Source: Trichostrongylus colubriformis (lineage: Eukaryota > Nematoda > Chromadorea > Rhabditida > Trichostrongylidae). Taken from it: a stretch of 64,000 bases of DNA. Where the stretch lies: the NCBI GenBank assembly GCA_963978905.1, contig OZ022261.1, forward strand, positions 2,791,992 to 2,855,991, given 5' to 3'. A program made the translations under genes and the position numbers. This document shows, piece after piece, positions 22,340 through 33,059 of this stretch (positions are counted from its first letter, which is position 1; each line of letters begins with the position of its first letter). The notes under the pieces were generated by a model. It saw nothing but the letters and a program-made list of their open reading frames with translations. It had not been told where the DNA came from and did no database searches.

Positions 22340-23730
22340 CAGGGCCCTGTGATATGATAAATTCTTCAGTGACTTTGAGATGGTCATTGATGCACTTATT
22401 TGCCATTTCATTCATGCAAATACCAGTTCTTCTTAGATGAGTGGAATTTTTGTTTTTTCATGCTGCACTCGAAATTCGCGCCTCACGTTCCTCTCTCGTC
22501 TCGCCTCCTTCCTCACACGCACACAGTCCATGGCACACATGCACATGCATGTCGGCGTCCGTATGTTGCATCGAGCTCGTAGCCCTTCTTCGACGACTTG
22601 AACATGGCGCTACACATAGTTCGCTTTATGTTGTACTTGTAATCGAGATATTACTTTACTTGTATTCGCAGTATTTATCAGTAATCCACGCACACGTAAA
22701 CCAGCTTCCGCATCATATTCTTTCCTACTGTTGTCACTACATCCTATGGCATAAAATGTACTTGCAGTACTCAAATTGTTCGCAACTACAGTTACAGTAT
22801 GTAAATAGTTACAGTAAGATCGCTCGTATCAAGTTAGCCGTGCAGAAATTGTCGACACGCTCTCTCGAAACTTGTCATGCTCATGTTCGTGGGAGAAACT
22901 TTAAATTGTAATTTTCTGCACGGATGTTATAGTTTTTGTTGTTGCTGTGAGTGTTAGGGTGTTCACCGTGAACATTACATTCAGTAGGTATCAAATTCTA
23001 TAAATTATCTCAATATGGTTTTTGATAGCAGCTGGGTTCAGCACATGTTCACGGCGTGGTACGTCATCATAGAAAAGCGATAAGCGCACAACTGTTCTGT
23101 TACTTATGAAAACGTACAGGACCAATTTTCAGCTGAACGTTATCTTAGCGTCGTTATTGGTAGACTAATTTTGCTCTAAGAAAGATAATTTTTTTTTAAT
23201 TTGCCTTCGACCGTAGGCGTTCGATTGCGCACGCAATTTTTGTCCTCTTACTTCCTGGTACATCTATCACCATGTTGTAGTTATTGGACGAGTTCACGCA
23301 TCACTGATTCGTTCGATATGCCGAAAATTCCTGATTTTCTTCATTGCATTGGGACATTCATACAGCTATCCCTCGTGTCAAAATGCATCTGAAAATGTGT
23401 TCGAGCCAATGTACAAGTAAACTTTGCCGCCCTTTAATTACGTTCTGTCTTCTTCCATTCTTCATTGAAGCAGAATTCTTGTGATTCAGCAGTCTTACCC
23501 CTCATCTTATTTAATCAAATGAATCAAGGCCTATTGTGCCAAGATTGTTTTCTATATCGACATTGGATTATTCATTTCCATTATTCTGTCATTGTGACCA
23601 GTCAGTAGCCGTGCCTTACGAAAATGCCAGGTTATGTTCTTCCGAAAGTGAAAAATTTCCTTAATTTCCTCCGCTACGTAGGACACAGTTGTGGGTTCGT
23701 ACTGGTTTCCTTGAGAGACGGTGTTGCTCG
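22340..23730. other. No gene seen
   Basis: AT-rich. The open frame at 22441-22911 on the + strand lacks splice context and family resemblance. Confidence 0.35.
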
Positions 23731-23878
23731 GGAACACTGCAGTATTGATTGTTTTGTATTTGATTTTGGCTAAGTATCAGGAACACTGCAGTATTGATTG
23801 TTTTGTATTTAATTTCCGCTAGGTATAGGGAACACTGCAGTAGTGATTGTTTGGTATTCAATTTTCACTAAATATCGT
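23731..23878. repeat. Tandem repeat, about three units of 50-57 bp
   Basis: GGAACACTGCAGTATTGATT begins each unit at about 23731, 23780 and 23829. The second and third units drift in their tails. Confidence 0.8.
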
Positions 23879-24149
23879 TCAATTAAAAAGTCAAGCACAT
23901 AGGTTTGAATTTTATGTCGGATCAGTCCAAAGTAGGAGTAAATTAGGGCTATATTCCGATCTATTCGATTTACTTTTATTCGATAATGACATCACTGCTT
24001 TCCATTTTGTGTGTTCTCACGGAGGCACATCGCACTTACGTATTGGACCTTTTATTGATGCTATCTTGATGTTCCTGATTTTTGGCTTCATTTTATCGAA
24101 AATTTGGGTTCGTTTTGCGTGCAACAACTGTCTCGGGGAAGTTGTCCTA

Positions 24150-24265
24150 GGCCGCTGTCACGCGGTGTCGCGGCTCCGCCCGCGAAGTTGCGGCAATGTA
24201 CAATCTCACGGTCGTAGTATCGCGTGCGAAAGTGCGACGTCGCAAAACCGCAGTCTGACGGCGAC
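24150..24265. repeat. Dispersed repeat related to 4930-5098
   Basis: Same order of GGTCGTAGTATCGCGTG and AAGTGCGACG blocks as in the Neuralized intron copy. Confidence 0.6.
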
Positions 24266-24410
24266 CTTGGTTATATTTAATCAGTTATCCTACAAAACTG
24301 ACATGAGATCCTGGGGTGTGTCATACGTCCATCATGTCTGAAAAGGTTCGAGCGATGAGATTCAGTAAAGTATTCCTCGTATGCAGACGAGTTAGAAGTC
24401 GTCTGCTGCT

Positions 24411-24462
24411 TGACGTCATCGTCGTGTGGTTGTTCGACAACCACGACGTCATCATCGATTGT
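24411..24462. repeat. Hairpin with two GACGTCAT boxes
   Basis: TGACGTCATCGTCGTG and CACGACGTCATCATCG flank a GTTGT-TCG-ACAAC stem, giving a stem-loop with a GACGTCAT box in each arm. Such boxes resemble CRE/bZIP sites, but there is no gene nearby to regulate. Confidence 0.5.
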
Positions 24463-24594
24463 TCGATTGCATGTGTGTTCCTTCCTTCCGCATAGTCGCA
24501 GCACTGCACTTTGTGTACACACCCAAAAAAAGGCCGGGTGCTTAGACGCGACACGCCTGGAACATGACGCGTATGAGACGCGGCCTGCCGCATT

Positions 24595-25030
24595 GGTGGT
24601 AACCAGGGTACACCGGGACTCAAGGATTCCTCGATAAGGAGGGGGGTCGTATTCGACGGGGATGGGGTCGTAATTGTGCAGAGGTCAGCAATGGTCCATG
24701 GCTAGATGCGTCAGCTGACCTGGTTATGTATGAAAATATGATTGAGTTTGAGTGATGAACGCAAAAATTAAAGTACTTACTATACAACAGGCAATAGTTA
24801 CTGATCCCGTAGAGCTTATATAGTAGATGTTGAAGGGGGTCGTACTTGGGTCCAGTTCAGGGGGGGAGGAGGGCTGGACTGAACCGACCGCTTTCCTCGA
24901 CACCTGGGTGTGCCGTGTAGGGTAACATGTATGGCAGCCAGGTAGCAATAGTGGGACTACTCCAGGCGAAGATACGGACAAGAAACTCATATAACACCCA
25001 CAACATATACAGAAAACGGGGGCACGTGCC
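24595..25030. repeat. Repeat family D copy
   Basis: It contains CCTCGATAAGG, GGGGTCGTATTCGACGGGG, GACCTGGTTATGTA, ACTTACTATACAACAGGCAA and CTTTCCTCGACACCTGGGTG. The same blocks in the same order make up 51045-51372. Shorter scraps lie at about 25525-25670, 27035-27125, 30775-31085, 40045-40095 and 61435-61535. Confidence 0.65.
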
Positions 25031-25797
25031 AATAGCAGGAAATTGCCATTTGGAACGGTTTGAGAATCGTTTGAATGTGAAATTCGTCTCCCCCGTCTGC
25101 TTTCACTCTGGTTCTATCTCATTCTGCAGCCCTTTCACGGCCATTTCACTCACTCATCAACATAATTATATAGGTGTGTCTTTCTTCCCATTGAGGCGCC
25201 GACGCTGATCCCACCCCTTGTGTATTGTTTATTGGTGTTATGTTTTCTTCTGTATTTGAAAGCCTTACTATTGCTCGAAATTGTTAATATATGTGCTCGC
25301 ATTTCCCATCACCGATGAGAAAAGTTTTACGCCATGAATTGGCGTCGTTGTTCTTGTTTTTCGAAATGCATACAAGCACGATGATTTAGAATGCTTTACC
25401 AAGATGTTAGTGAGGTCTTTTATCGCATTTCTGTGACCTGTGTATTCTTAAGTATACCGTCCATATCCGTATCAAATTTTGCCTTGGAATATAAGTTTGA
25501 AGCGGCGCGAAAGCAAGTTCAAGTTCCCGTCGAGGATTCCTCTGCGAAAGGGTCATATTTTGAGTTGGAAGTGGGGGTTGTACTTTGAAAATTTTTCCTT
25601 CTTTGGCAAAAAATTCTCGATACTCAACATCCACACACAGGGTCAAGCGTGGCGTCGAGGATAATTTCCGAAAATGCGTTTCCCTTAAATGCAGGCATTT
25701 ATACTATCCCTCCTCCTACGTAATGCACTCTACTGCGATTGCCGCGTCGCTATTGCGGTAGCAACGCGGCGATCACGATGGGGTGCGGTATATTCCC

Positions 25798-26795
25798 AGT
25801 AGTACATTTGAGAATTTTTGAATATCTGTAGCTTTGCTAAAACTGAATATTTCAAAGTACTGTGCACTGTTTTCTTAGTAAATTCCCTAGACCGATTCGT
25901 TGGCCTCTTGGTTTCCCCAATGGTTCCCCCATTTCCAATTTTCCAATCCAGTCGAGGAAAACTTAAAATAACTTCGAAGTGTTTTTCACTTCAAATGGTC
26001 GAAACTTCCTTCAAACTCAACCTTATGAGGTCAAACTTGTTCTGCGGGTCCTGTGAGGTTGCCGCTTTCCAAACACTGCCTGAACTATCTCCTGAAATAA
26101 CCAGTCGAGGAATATGTTTTTCATCGAAGTGGCGAGATCTTCTCACGAATCTTCGAAAATGTTCCATTGTGTTTATTGTGCATCGAGTACGCATCTTTTG
26201 CTCCCAAGAAACCATCGAGAGGATGGCTGGCCTCGGCTGGCTTTGCTGAGGATGCACCATGCATGGGGATCTCCTTCCCATTCTTAATGAATGAAATGCT
26301 TTCCCGGTCCGCATAGTGGCTCGCAAGTCTAGATCACGTATTCGCAATAGTAGTAAAATATGAGAGACATCCAAATCAGCTAATTTTTTCGTGTTCATCC
26401 CATAATGTCTTGAGTATTCATCCATGCTGTAACCCGTGGATAGATTCAGCTCCCCACGGCGGCGGTGAATTCCAGAAGTCTTTTTGTAGGTCATTTCGGT
26501 GCCAGCCGACCAACAAAAGGGCTACTGGCGTTGGCCGGCTTCGTTCTGGATCGCGCCATGCATGCGGTTTCCATCGAGGATTCATAAGGTCAGAGGATAC
26601 ACTATTCTCATGGTCGTCTTGGAATTGTGGACTGTGAACAAAGCATCATGTATCGACCTTGCACCACAGCATAAGTTATGCGCGTTTGGTTGCAGAAGCT
26701 TGACACCTTGTTCACAGCCTTGTTCACAAAGCCAAGAGGACCAAGGGAACAGCGTGCCCTTTGACCTGCTTATCTTTTGCGTTGTCAGTGCGCTC
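25798..26795. repeat. About 1 kb repeat, inverted relative to 40375-41650
   Basis: The reverse complement of this stretch runs along 40375-40745 and 41150-41650 in order. Examples are the shared AACGCGCATAACTTATG, GGCGCGA, GAAGTGTTTTTCACTTC and CCAGTCGAGG blocks. An open minus frame of 167 codons (25991-26494) covers the middle but is broken in the other copy. Its coding nature is uncertain. Confidence 0.7.
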
Positions 26796-26799
26796 TCCT

Positions 26800-28050
26800 C
26801 TCTACAAAATCGTCTTAGACACTTATATTAAAAAATTTGTGTCTTCCCTTGTTTCCTATTTGTGAGGTGTCGCTCCCTGTTCCTTCGAGTTCAAGTGAAG
26901 ATTAAATTAAATATTAATTTTGAATTTGATCCCAGGCAATCGGTTCTGTCACAACTCCCATCTCCCCTTTTTTTCACTTTGGACCCTCAGCTTGAGAAAT
27001 TCCGTTGATCACTGTCTACCTCAACGATTACGATCCTTCCCCCCCCTCCCAGCGGACCAAATACGACCCTCCCTCCCCCCGTCGAGGATTACCCGACCAC
27101 TTGACCCTTCCACGCAACCGTTTTTTTTTGGGTGGGAGAGCCTATCTTTAAAAAGGGTCCGGAATCAATAACCATATCTAATATTACGTGGCAGTAGTAG
27201 ACGACCTTTTTTGGGGAGAAGTGTGGAATTCAAAAATTTTCGACGTCGCATGGCTCGACCCTGAACGGAAGTGGAATCCGTCCGACTGGTTCAATTTTTA
27301 TGCACATGCCAAGTCGCAGCTTGCTACATTTTATCGCTCACTTTATCTACAACGTATACGGCTTGAATGATAGGTCACGGCCATTCCTGAGCTCCTCCTT
27401 CCTCGTTAATGAGCTCGAACGAACGACTGAACAATGAATGAGGTGGTACAAACTTCCAGTGACCGTTTCATTTTTATCAGGCGTCATCAGCTATTCTGGT
27501 TTTCATTCTTATCCCTTCGCTTCTCTGTGTAATTTGTAGTGATAGGAGCATGGGATGGGCAAAGCATAGGACAATAAGTAAGGAGCACACGTGAAGCAAG
27601 CTAAGCTCTGTGTTACGTGGACGGGGTGTGCATTAAAATTTCGCTCTTGCGACCGGTTTTCATTCTTATCCCTTCGGCATTGGTTTCGATGGTACCCAGA
27701 CGTGGGAAGGTCAGCATTAAGTTTTTCGGAGAGATGAAAGGGACCTGCTGGCAGTGGGCGGGACGTACCTTAGATGGGTAGTGCTTGCAACAATAATTCG
27801 TAACTCGGCTCCAGCGCGGCGTAGAGACCAGGAAAAAATGCGGTTGAAATCCAATATGACCAATATATGTCGAGCCTGACACCTGTAGACACGCCCACAA
27901 CGGGCTGAGCGTTCGATTAGTCATGCGGTGCGTGCGCTCTCCTCGCTACAAAAAAATGCTGTCTAGTTCTGGGACGGTTTGCTGGTTAGGTAGAAATAGG
28001 GTTTTTCAGTAGCAGCCAGAGCCATGAAAGTCGGCAAAACTTTACATATA
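26800..28050. other. No gene seen; repeat scraps
   Basis: It contains family D scraps near 27035-27125 and GTGCGCTCTCCTC-CTACAAAA twice (26790, 27930). No exon can be supported. Confidence 0.35.
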
Positions 28051-28056
28051 TAAACT

Positions 28057-28215
28057 CTTCAACAGAATTTTGTATATAGATTTTTTATATATTTTTTACA
28101 TTTTTTATTTTTATATATTTTTAATGTTTTTATATTTTTTATTTTTTATATTTTTATATTTATTTTTTGTATATACACTTTTTTATATATTTTTTATTCG
28201 TGTTTTGTTGAAAAA
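28057..28215. repeat. AT low-complexity tract
   Basis: Runs of TTTTTATATTT and TATATATTTTT fill about 150 bases. Confidence 0.9.
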
Positions 28216-29990
28216 TAAAATCAATTACTTAATTTTATTTCACTGGTAAGTAAAATGAGTCATAGTTCACTTACTTACTTATAGTTTACTTACTTCATGT
28301 GTGTATCGTCTTGTCTGTTCGTTCCTCCTCGTTTCTACGAAATTCGGCATTACACGGAAAACATTTTATGGAGATGGGTAGAAGTTTGGAACGGGTGGAG
28401 AATGGGAAAGGAGGTGAAGAGTACACACGAACCAGCCAAACCCCGCCCACGGTGGGCGGGGCATGCGTTGAAATGTTTACTACTCAGGTCAGAAAATGTT
28501 TACATTCGGTCTCAAAACGACCACGAATTGAGGAAAGATGAGTTTCGGTTCCCATAATAGGTGAAAAAGGCTCATGCGCAGTAAGCGGAGCGTATTCTGA
28601 AAAGGTGGTGCCTACAATGAAAATTCAGAACTCGCTTTCAACGCAGCTCAGAATCTAGGTAGAATTCGGTGAAGATGAGTTACGTCCAAACCATTTGAAC
28701 ATACGAGTGACCGGAGGTCCGCTCACAATGGGCAGAGCGTGAAGCTATTAAATGGCGCTCGCTACAAAAATTGCAGTTCGGTTTTGAATTGGACTGGAAA
28801 CAGGGGAAAAGTTGGAATGACCAGTATTGGCTAGGGCTGTGAAAGAGAAACAGAATTCCGCAGTGAACGGAGCTTCTGCGGCCATGCGGGCGGAGCGTGA
28901 ACCAGAAGTTATGTGACCCTAAAAAGTGTCCGAAGGCGGGGAAAGATATCAGCAAAAGTGAGAGGCAATTATTGCTTACGAGGATTGGGCTGACGCCAGA
29001 GTGAGTAGTAAAGAATGAAGAGGAAAGCGGATAGGGCGATAATGGAGAAATCCTACCACATACAAGAAGAGGGACGAAAGCGGTGGGCTAAATCAATAGA
29101 TGAACACAGTTGCACAGGGGAAATGTTCCCATGTGCAACTGTGTTCATGTTGCACAGGGGAAGTTATACCGCAGCATGTTACAAATGTATGTAGGTTTCC
29201 TACGCTCAAGGACAGCATGAATGACCCATTTAGTCACAGAGCTATGGTCAGGGAGCTTGAACATCAGTGCTTGAAAAATGCTAGTTGAGATTACTCCAAT
29301 CGACACTCAAGAAATCATTAACTGGGACAGAGGAATCGTCCTTGGACTATCCCAGAACAGTAAGGCGATTGGGAACAGGCGCATAGTTCACCCGTGATGG
29401 AGAGAGCGAGCATCGTATAGGCTGGAGAAGGTGGAGAGGTACTGAATTAAAAATTTCGCTGCCATGCGTCGGAATAACGTGATGTCAAAAATCTCCCTCG
29501 TGGGCCGCGAGGTTGCATTTGATACCTGCAAGTCCTTCCAGTCGATTAGTTACTTTGAATGAAATTATACATATGACATTGACACATGGCATTGAGCTAT
29601 ATCGATATCATGAAGCGCATCAATCGGTTCCTCATCTGCTATAATGGGGCTCTTTATACCACAATGAAGCCAATTCATAATGCGTGTAGTAGACAAAAAA
29701 GCCACAAAGTATGAACGCGGCCTTTGTTGGTGTATGTTTGACCGTGTTGCGTGTATGCGTGTGTGCGTGTTTGTGTTTATGTGTTTATGCATTTCATTTT
29801 TTTATGAAGTGGTTTTCCGCAGATATGTGTATGCAATGCGTGTATGTGGGCGCTTTTTGTATCTGCGTTGTTCTTGTCATCGCCGTCGCTGACGGAGAAT
29901 GTTGTTCTTATCCTCACTCCCGCCTATCATTATCGTCTCTCCATCGAGTTGGCTTTAAGCATTTTTTTCTCATTAAACATCCATGCCAAC
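28216..29990. other. No gene seen
   Basis: It contains GCCCACGGTGGGCGGGGC palindromic scraps and GT-rich simple sequence at 29740-29800. No exon or recognised element. Confidence 0.35.
29099..29147. repeat. Hairpin
   Basis: ATGAACACAGTTGCACAGGG is followed at once by its near complement CCCATGTGCAACTGTGTTCAT, and the right arm's neighbour repeats GTTGCACAGGGGAA. Confidence 0.7.
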
Positions 29991-30017
29991 CTATCTCGGA
30001 TCTCTTGCTATAAATAT

Positions 30018-30693
30018 TAGGTAGTCTAAAAAGTCTTTTCGTATTTTCAAATACCGCTTTTTCCCTCCAAACTGCTTTCCAGCAATCTCTTCTGTACATA
30101 CACATGTAGTACAAGTCCACACGCATCTACAGGTATTGTTGTCTTCCATCTCCCGGATAACCCTTTTCGGCAAAATAAAAATATTAAAAGACACTTCATT
30201 TTCAATTTCAATTTTTTTTCTTTGAATGGCGTTAGACAGGGAAAGGAAAAGGTGATAATCCGGTGGAGCAAGATCAGGGCTATAAGGTAGCAATTTTTAT
30301 CTAAGCTCGAGAATTTTTCAAAAGAAAAAATTTAAAAATTTTTTACTACTAGTGAAAAAATGACTCGCCAAAAAATTCTCGAGCTTGGATAAAAATTGCT
30401 GCCCCATCCACCTTATAGCCCTCATCTTGCTCCATCGGATTATCACCTTTTCCTTTCCCTGTCTAACGCCATTCAGAGAAAAAATTTTTTATAATTTTTG
30501 TATTGAAAATGAGGTTGACCTTTGATATGTTTATTTTGCCGAAATGAGTTATCCGGGAGATGGAAGACAATAATACCTATAGATGCGTGTGGACTTGTAC
30601 TACATGTATATGTACAGAAGAGATTGCTGGAAAGCAGTTTGGAGGGAAAAAGCGGTATTTGAAAATACGAAAAAACTTTTGAGACTACCCAAT
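30018..30693. mobile_element. Complete mariner-derived foldback element
   Basis: Two arms of about 315 bases are near-perfect reverse complements around a centre near 30345. The outer ends are TTAGGTAGTCTAAAAAGTC and GACTACCCAATAA, a mariner-type terminus. Each arm, read inward, carries remains of a mariner transposase C-terminus (PYSPDLAPPDYHLF with the third catalytic Asp). No full transposase gene is present. This is a mariner 3' end duplicated head to head. The copy at 1-462 shares the arm to the base. Confidence 0.85.
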
Positions 30694-30774
30694 AATTAAA
30701 TGCCAGAACACAGATCAAGTATTCAATGCGTAAGAAGTCTTGTTTTTAGACTGGCGTCTCGGTCAGGGCCACGC

Positions 30775-31085
30775 TCCCGTGGAGGAATCCTCGACATGGT
30801 GTCGTATTTTGGAATGGAAAGTGGGGAGGGTCGTATTTTGTGGAAAATCTCCTCGACGCGTGAACCGATCTCTGAAAAAAGTCGCCTATCGATAATCACA
30901 GCTAGTATTAAGTGGCAGTGGTCCTTTTCTGGGGACCGAGGCGGGGATTTAGCCACACCATACCTCGTATGCGAAGGAGGGGAGAGGGCAAGAGCAGGTC
31001 GTATTTTTCATAGACCTCTGAGAGGGGTCATACGTAGACCCCTTTCTGGGATGAGGTCGTGTTTTGGAATCCTCGACTCCCGGTG
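30775..31085. repeat. Repeat family D fragments
   Basis: GGAATCCTCGAC, GGGTCGTATTT and CCTCGACTCCCGGTGTGCCC blocks, rearranged relative to the fuller copies at 24595 and 51045. Confidence 0.5.
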
Positions 31086-31264
31086 TGCCCTGCTTCCAAG
31101 AGTCCAGAGACAAAACTTTTATCAATGCAGTTCGTGCTTGTATGAATGAAAAATACCGAAAAATACGCTTCATGTGATGTGAATTTTCGGCTCGTACCTG
31201 AATGCGTTTCTCATAGAGAGAAGTGAGTGAATCTCTACGCCATGCCTGGGGTGTATGACTTTAT

Positions 31265-31465
31265 GTCAGGATTTCGCAGCGCGGCGTTTCACAAGCGAAG
31301 CTATGCGGGCGAGCTAAAGGCGCCGTGTTGTTGGATCCCGAAGCAATTACAAGTCAACTGTGTGTGGCCCCTATAGCCATGTAATCGCTCTAGGACCCAT
31401 CTTCAGCGGCGGGCATAGCTCACACACACCGCGTCGCACGCCGCTCGTCGTGGTGCAAATTCCGG
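31265..31465. repeat. MITE family C copy
   Basis: Inverted arms ATGTCAGGATTTCGCAGCGC and GTGGTGCAAATTCCGGGCAT enclose TAATCGCTCTAGGACCCAT, as in the copies at 33590 and 62848. Confidence 0.6.
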
Positions 31466-31627
31466 GCATAAGGGTATACCCCTCAGCCTGAATGGGTCGT
31501 ACGTAAAAGCGCGAGGGTCGCCACTGTCATTATGGCGATGATCGCATGATAGCACATTTCCCGAGTTCGTGTTGCTTTGTCGGCCTCAGCTGTGGAGGTT
31601 TTTCTGAAGAGTTTCTTTGAGGTGCCT

Positions 31628-31951
31628 TGTTAAAGGAATTGTGCACAGGAAAATGAGTTTTTCTGTCACCCATATGTTTATATTGTATTTGCTGAATGAG
31701 AGCGTAGGCAAAGTTTCACGCGAAAAGGTGAAAATCCGGCTAAGATACAGCTCCCCGAAGTAGTGGCCGAGGGGGCGGGGCCTCGGAGTAAATGCCTGAT
31801 CCGCCATCTGCTGTGATCGGAGACTTTGAGAAGCTGTATCTTAGCCGTATTTTCACATTTTTGCGTCATGCGGCTTCTATCAAGCAAATACAACGTGAAT
31901 ATATGGGTAGCAAAGAAACGCATTTTTCCGTGCACGATTCCTCTGAGATGT
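31628..31951. repeat. MITE family B copy, both arms
   Basis: Left arm GGAATTGTGCACAGGAAAAT and right arm CATTTTTCCGTGCACGATTCC, with inner arms GGCTAAGATACAGCT / AGCTGTATCTTAGCC, enclose a short CG-rich centre. Confidence 0.8.
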
Positions 31952-32661
31952 TCGACAATAGTATGTGGTTGCAGAAAAGGCTTTTTGGTTTCCTGATTAG
32001 TCACTGGAAACTGAGTCATTCCGTCGTTCTGCTGCTCCGATTCTGTGTGTATTTCTCGGCGAAAAACATTTTGCACTCCCCACCCGTAGTCCTGTTGGAA
32101 ATGATGCTTTTGCAATTTGCCACGTATCGTGACCTTTTTCATGAGTGTTTAATTTTCAATTTAGGCTCATGTTCGCTGATTAACTCAATGTAAGCTGCAC
32201 ACGTATAATTTCCTCTTCTCATTCATCGAAGTGCTGCCGTTGCTTTCGTCACTATTATTGTTATCTCTTATCAATTACTTTTTATTATACATTACCGTAC
32301 TCGATAATACACACAACCTAGATAATCACTAGTGTTACATAGCATTATGCAGATATGATACCGCTCAATTAGGCTACTGCCTTTAATGCTGCAAAAGCCT
32401 TCGTATATTGAGCCCTATAGCAAATAGATCCTAGATTACATATTATTATTTATTTAATAATTTATTTCTATTGAATACATATGTCAGAAAAGATTTGTAT
32501 GCTTGGTCAAGGGCACTTTCTCGATCTACTCCGAGGACTTACTTTTTCCTCTTTCTTTTTGTTGATTTGTAGCCATTGTTTGGCTCGAAGGCGTATATTC
32601 CTACCAAACACCAGACACTTTAAAATTTTGTATGTGAATTTTGATAAACCTAACAGCGATC

Positions 32662-32837
32662 GTACTTCATACTTTGCGGTGCCGGCGGCAGGGCGTAGCT
32701 GCGTGTCTGTGAGTCTCCTCCTGTGCCACCCTAACTCGTTGCATGCGTCATCACTGCCAGCACTTCCCCCGTTCCACTCTGCCTCGCTGCCTGTGAACGC
32801 AGCCACGCCCTGCCGACGCAAAGTATGAACGTGGCCC
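32662..32837. repeat. MITE family A copy
   Basis: TTCATACTTTGCGGTGCCGG at the left and CGCAAAGTATGAACGTGGCC at the right. The inner part has GCAGGGCGTAGCTGCG / CGCAGCCACGCCCTGC inverted. Confidence 0.85.
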
Positions 32838-33059
32838 GACGCGCTCAACCTTTTGGTGAGTGTGTGATACCGCACCATCAGTCTTGTGTTCACGGATATG
32901 CGTACATACTTGTGTATGGTACACTATGATATTTGGATGTATATGTATCATTTCATCTTATAGATAATCCTTTACCAATCATCTCGAACGCGCTTTCTAA
33001 CCTGTTCGATTTGAAGATTTGACCATATAACATTAGATGATTCTGCAGGTCCCGTTTAG

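Noticed and set aside
23731..23878. CRISPR-like spacing of repeats
   Set aside because: Only three drifting direct units, no spacers of unique sequence, and a eukaryotic context.
30700..31149. 149-codon plus frame
   Set aside because: It runs through repeat family D blocks and has a frame on the opposite strand as well.
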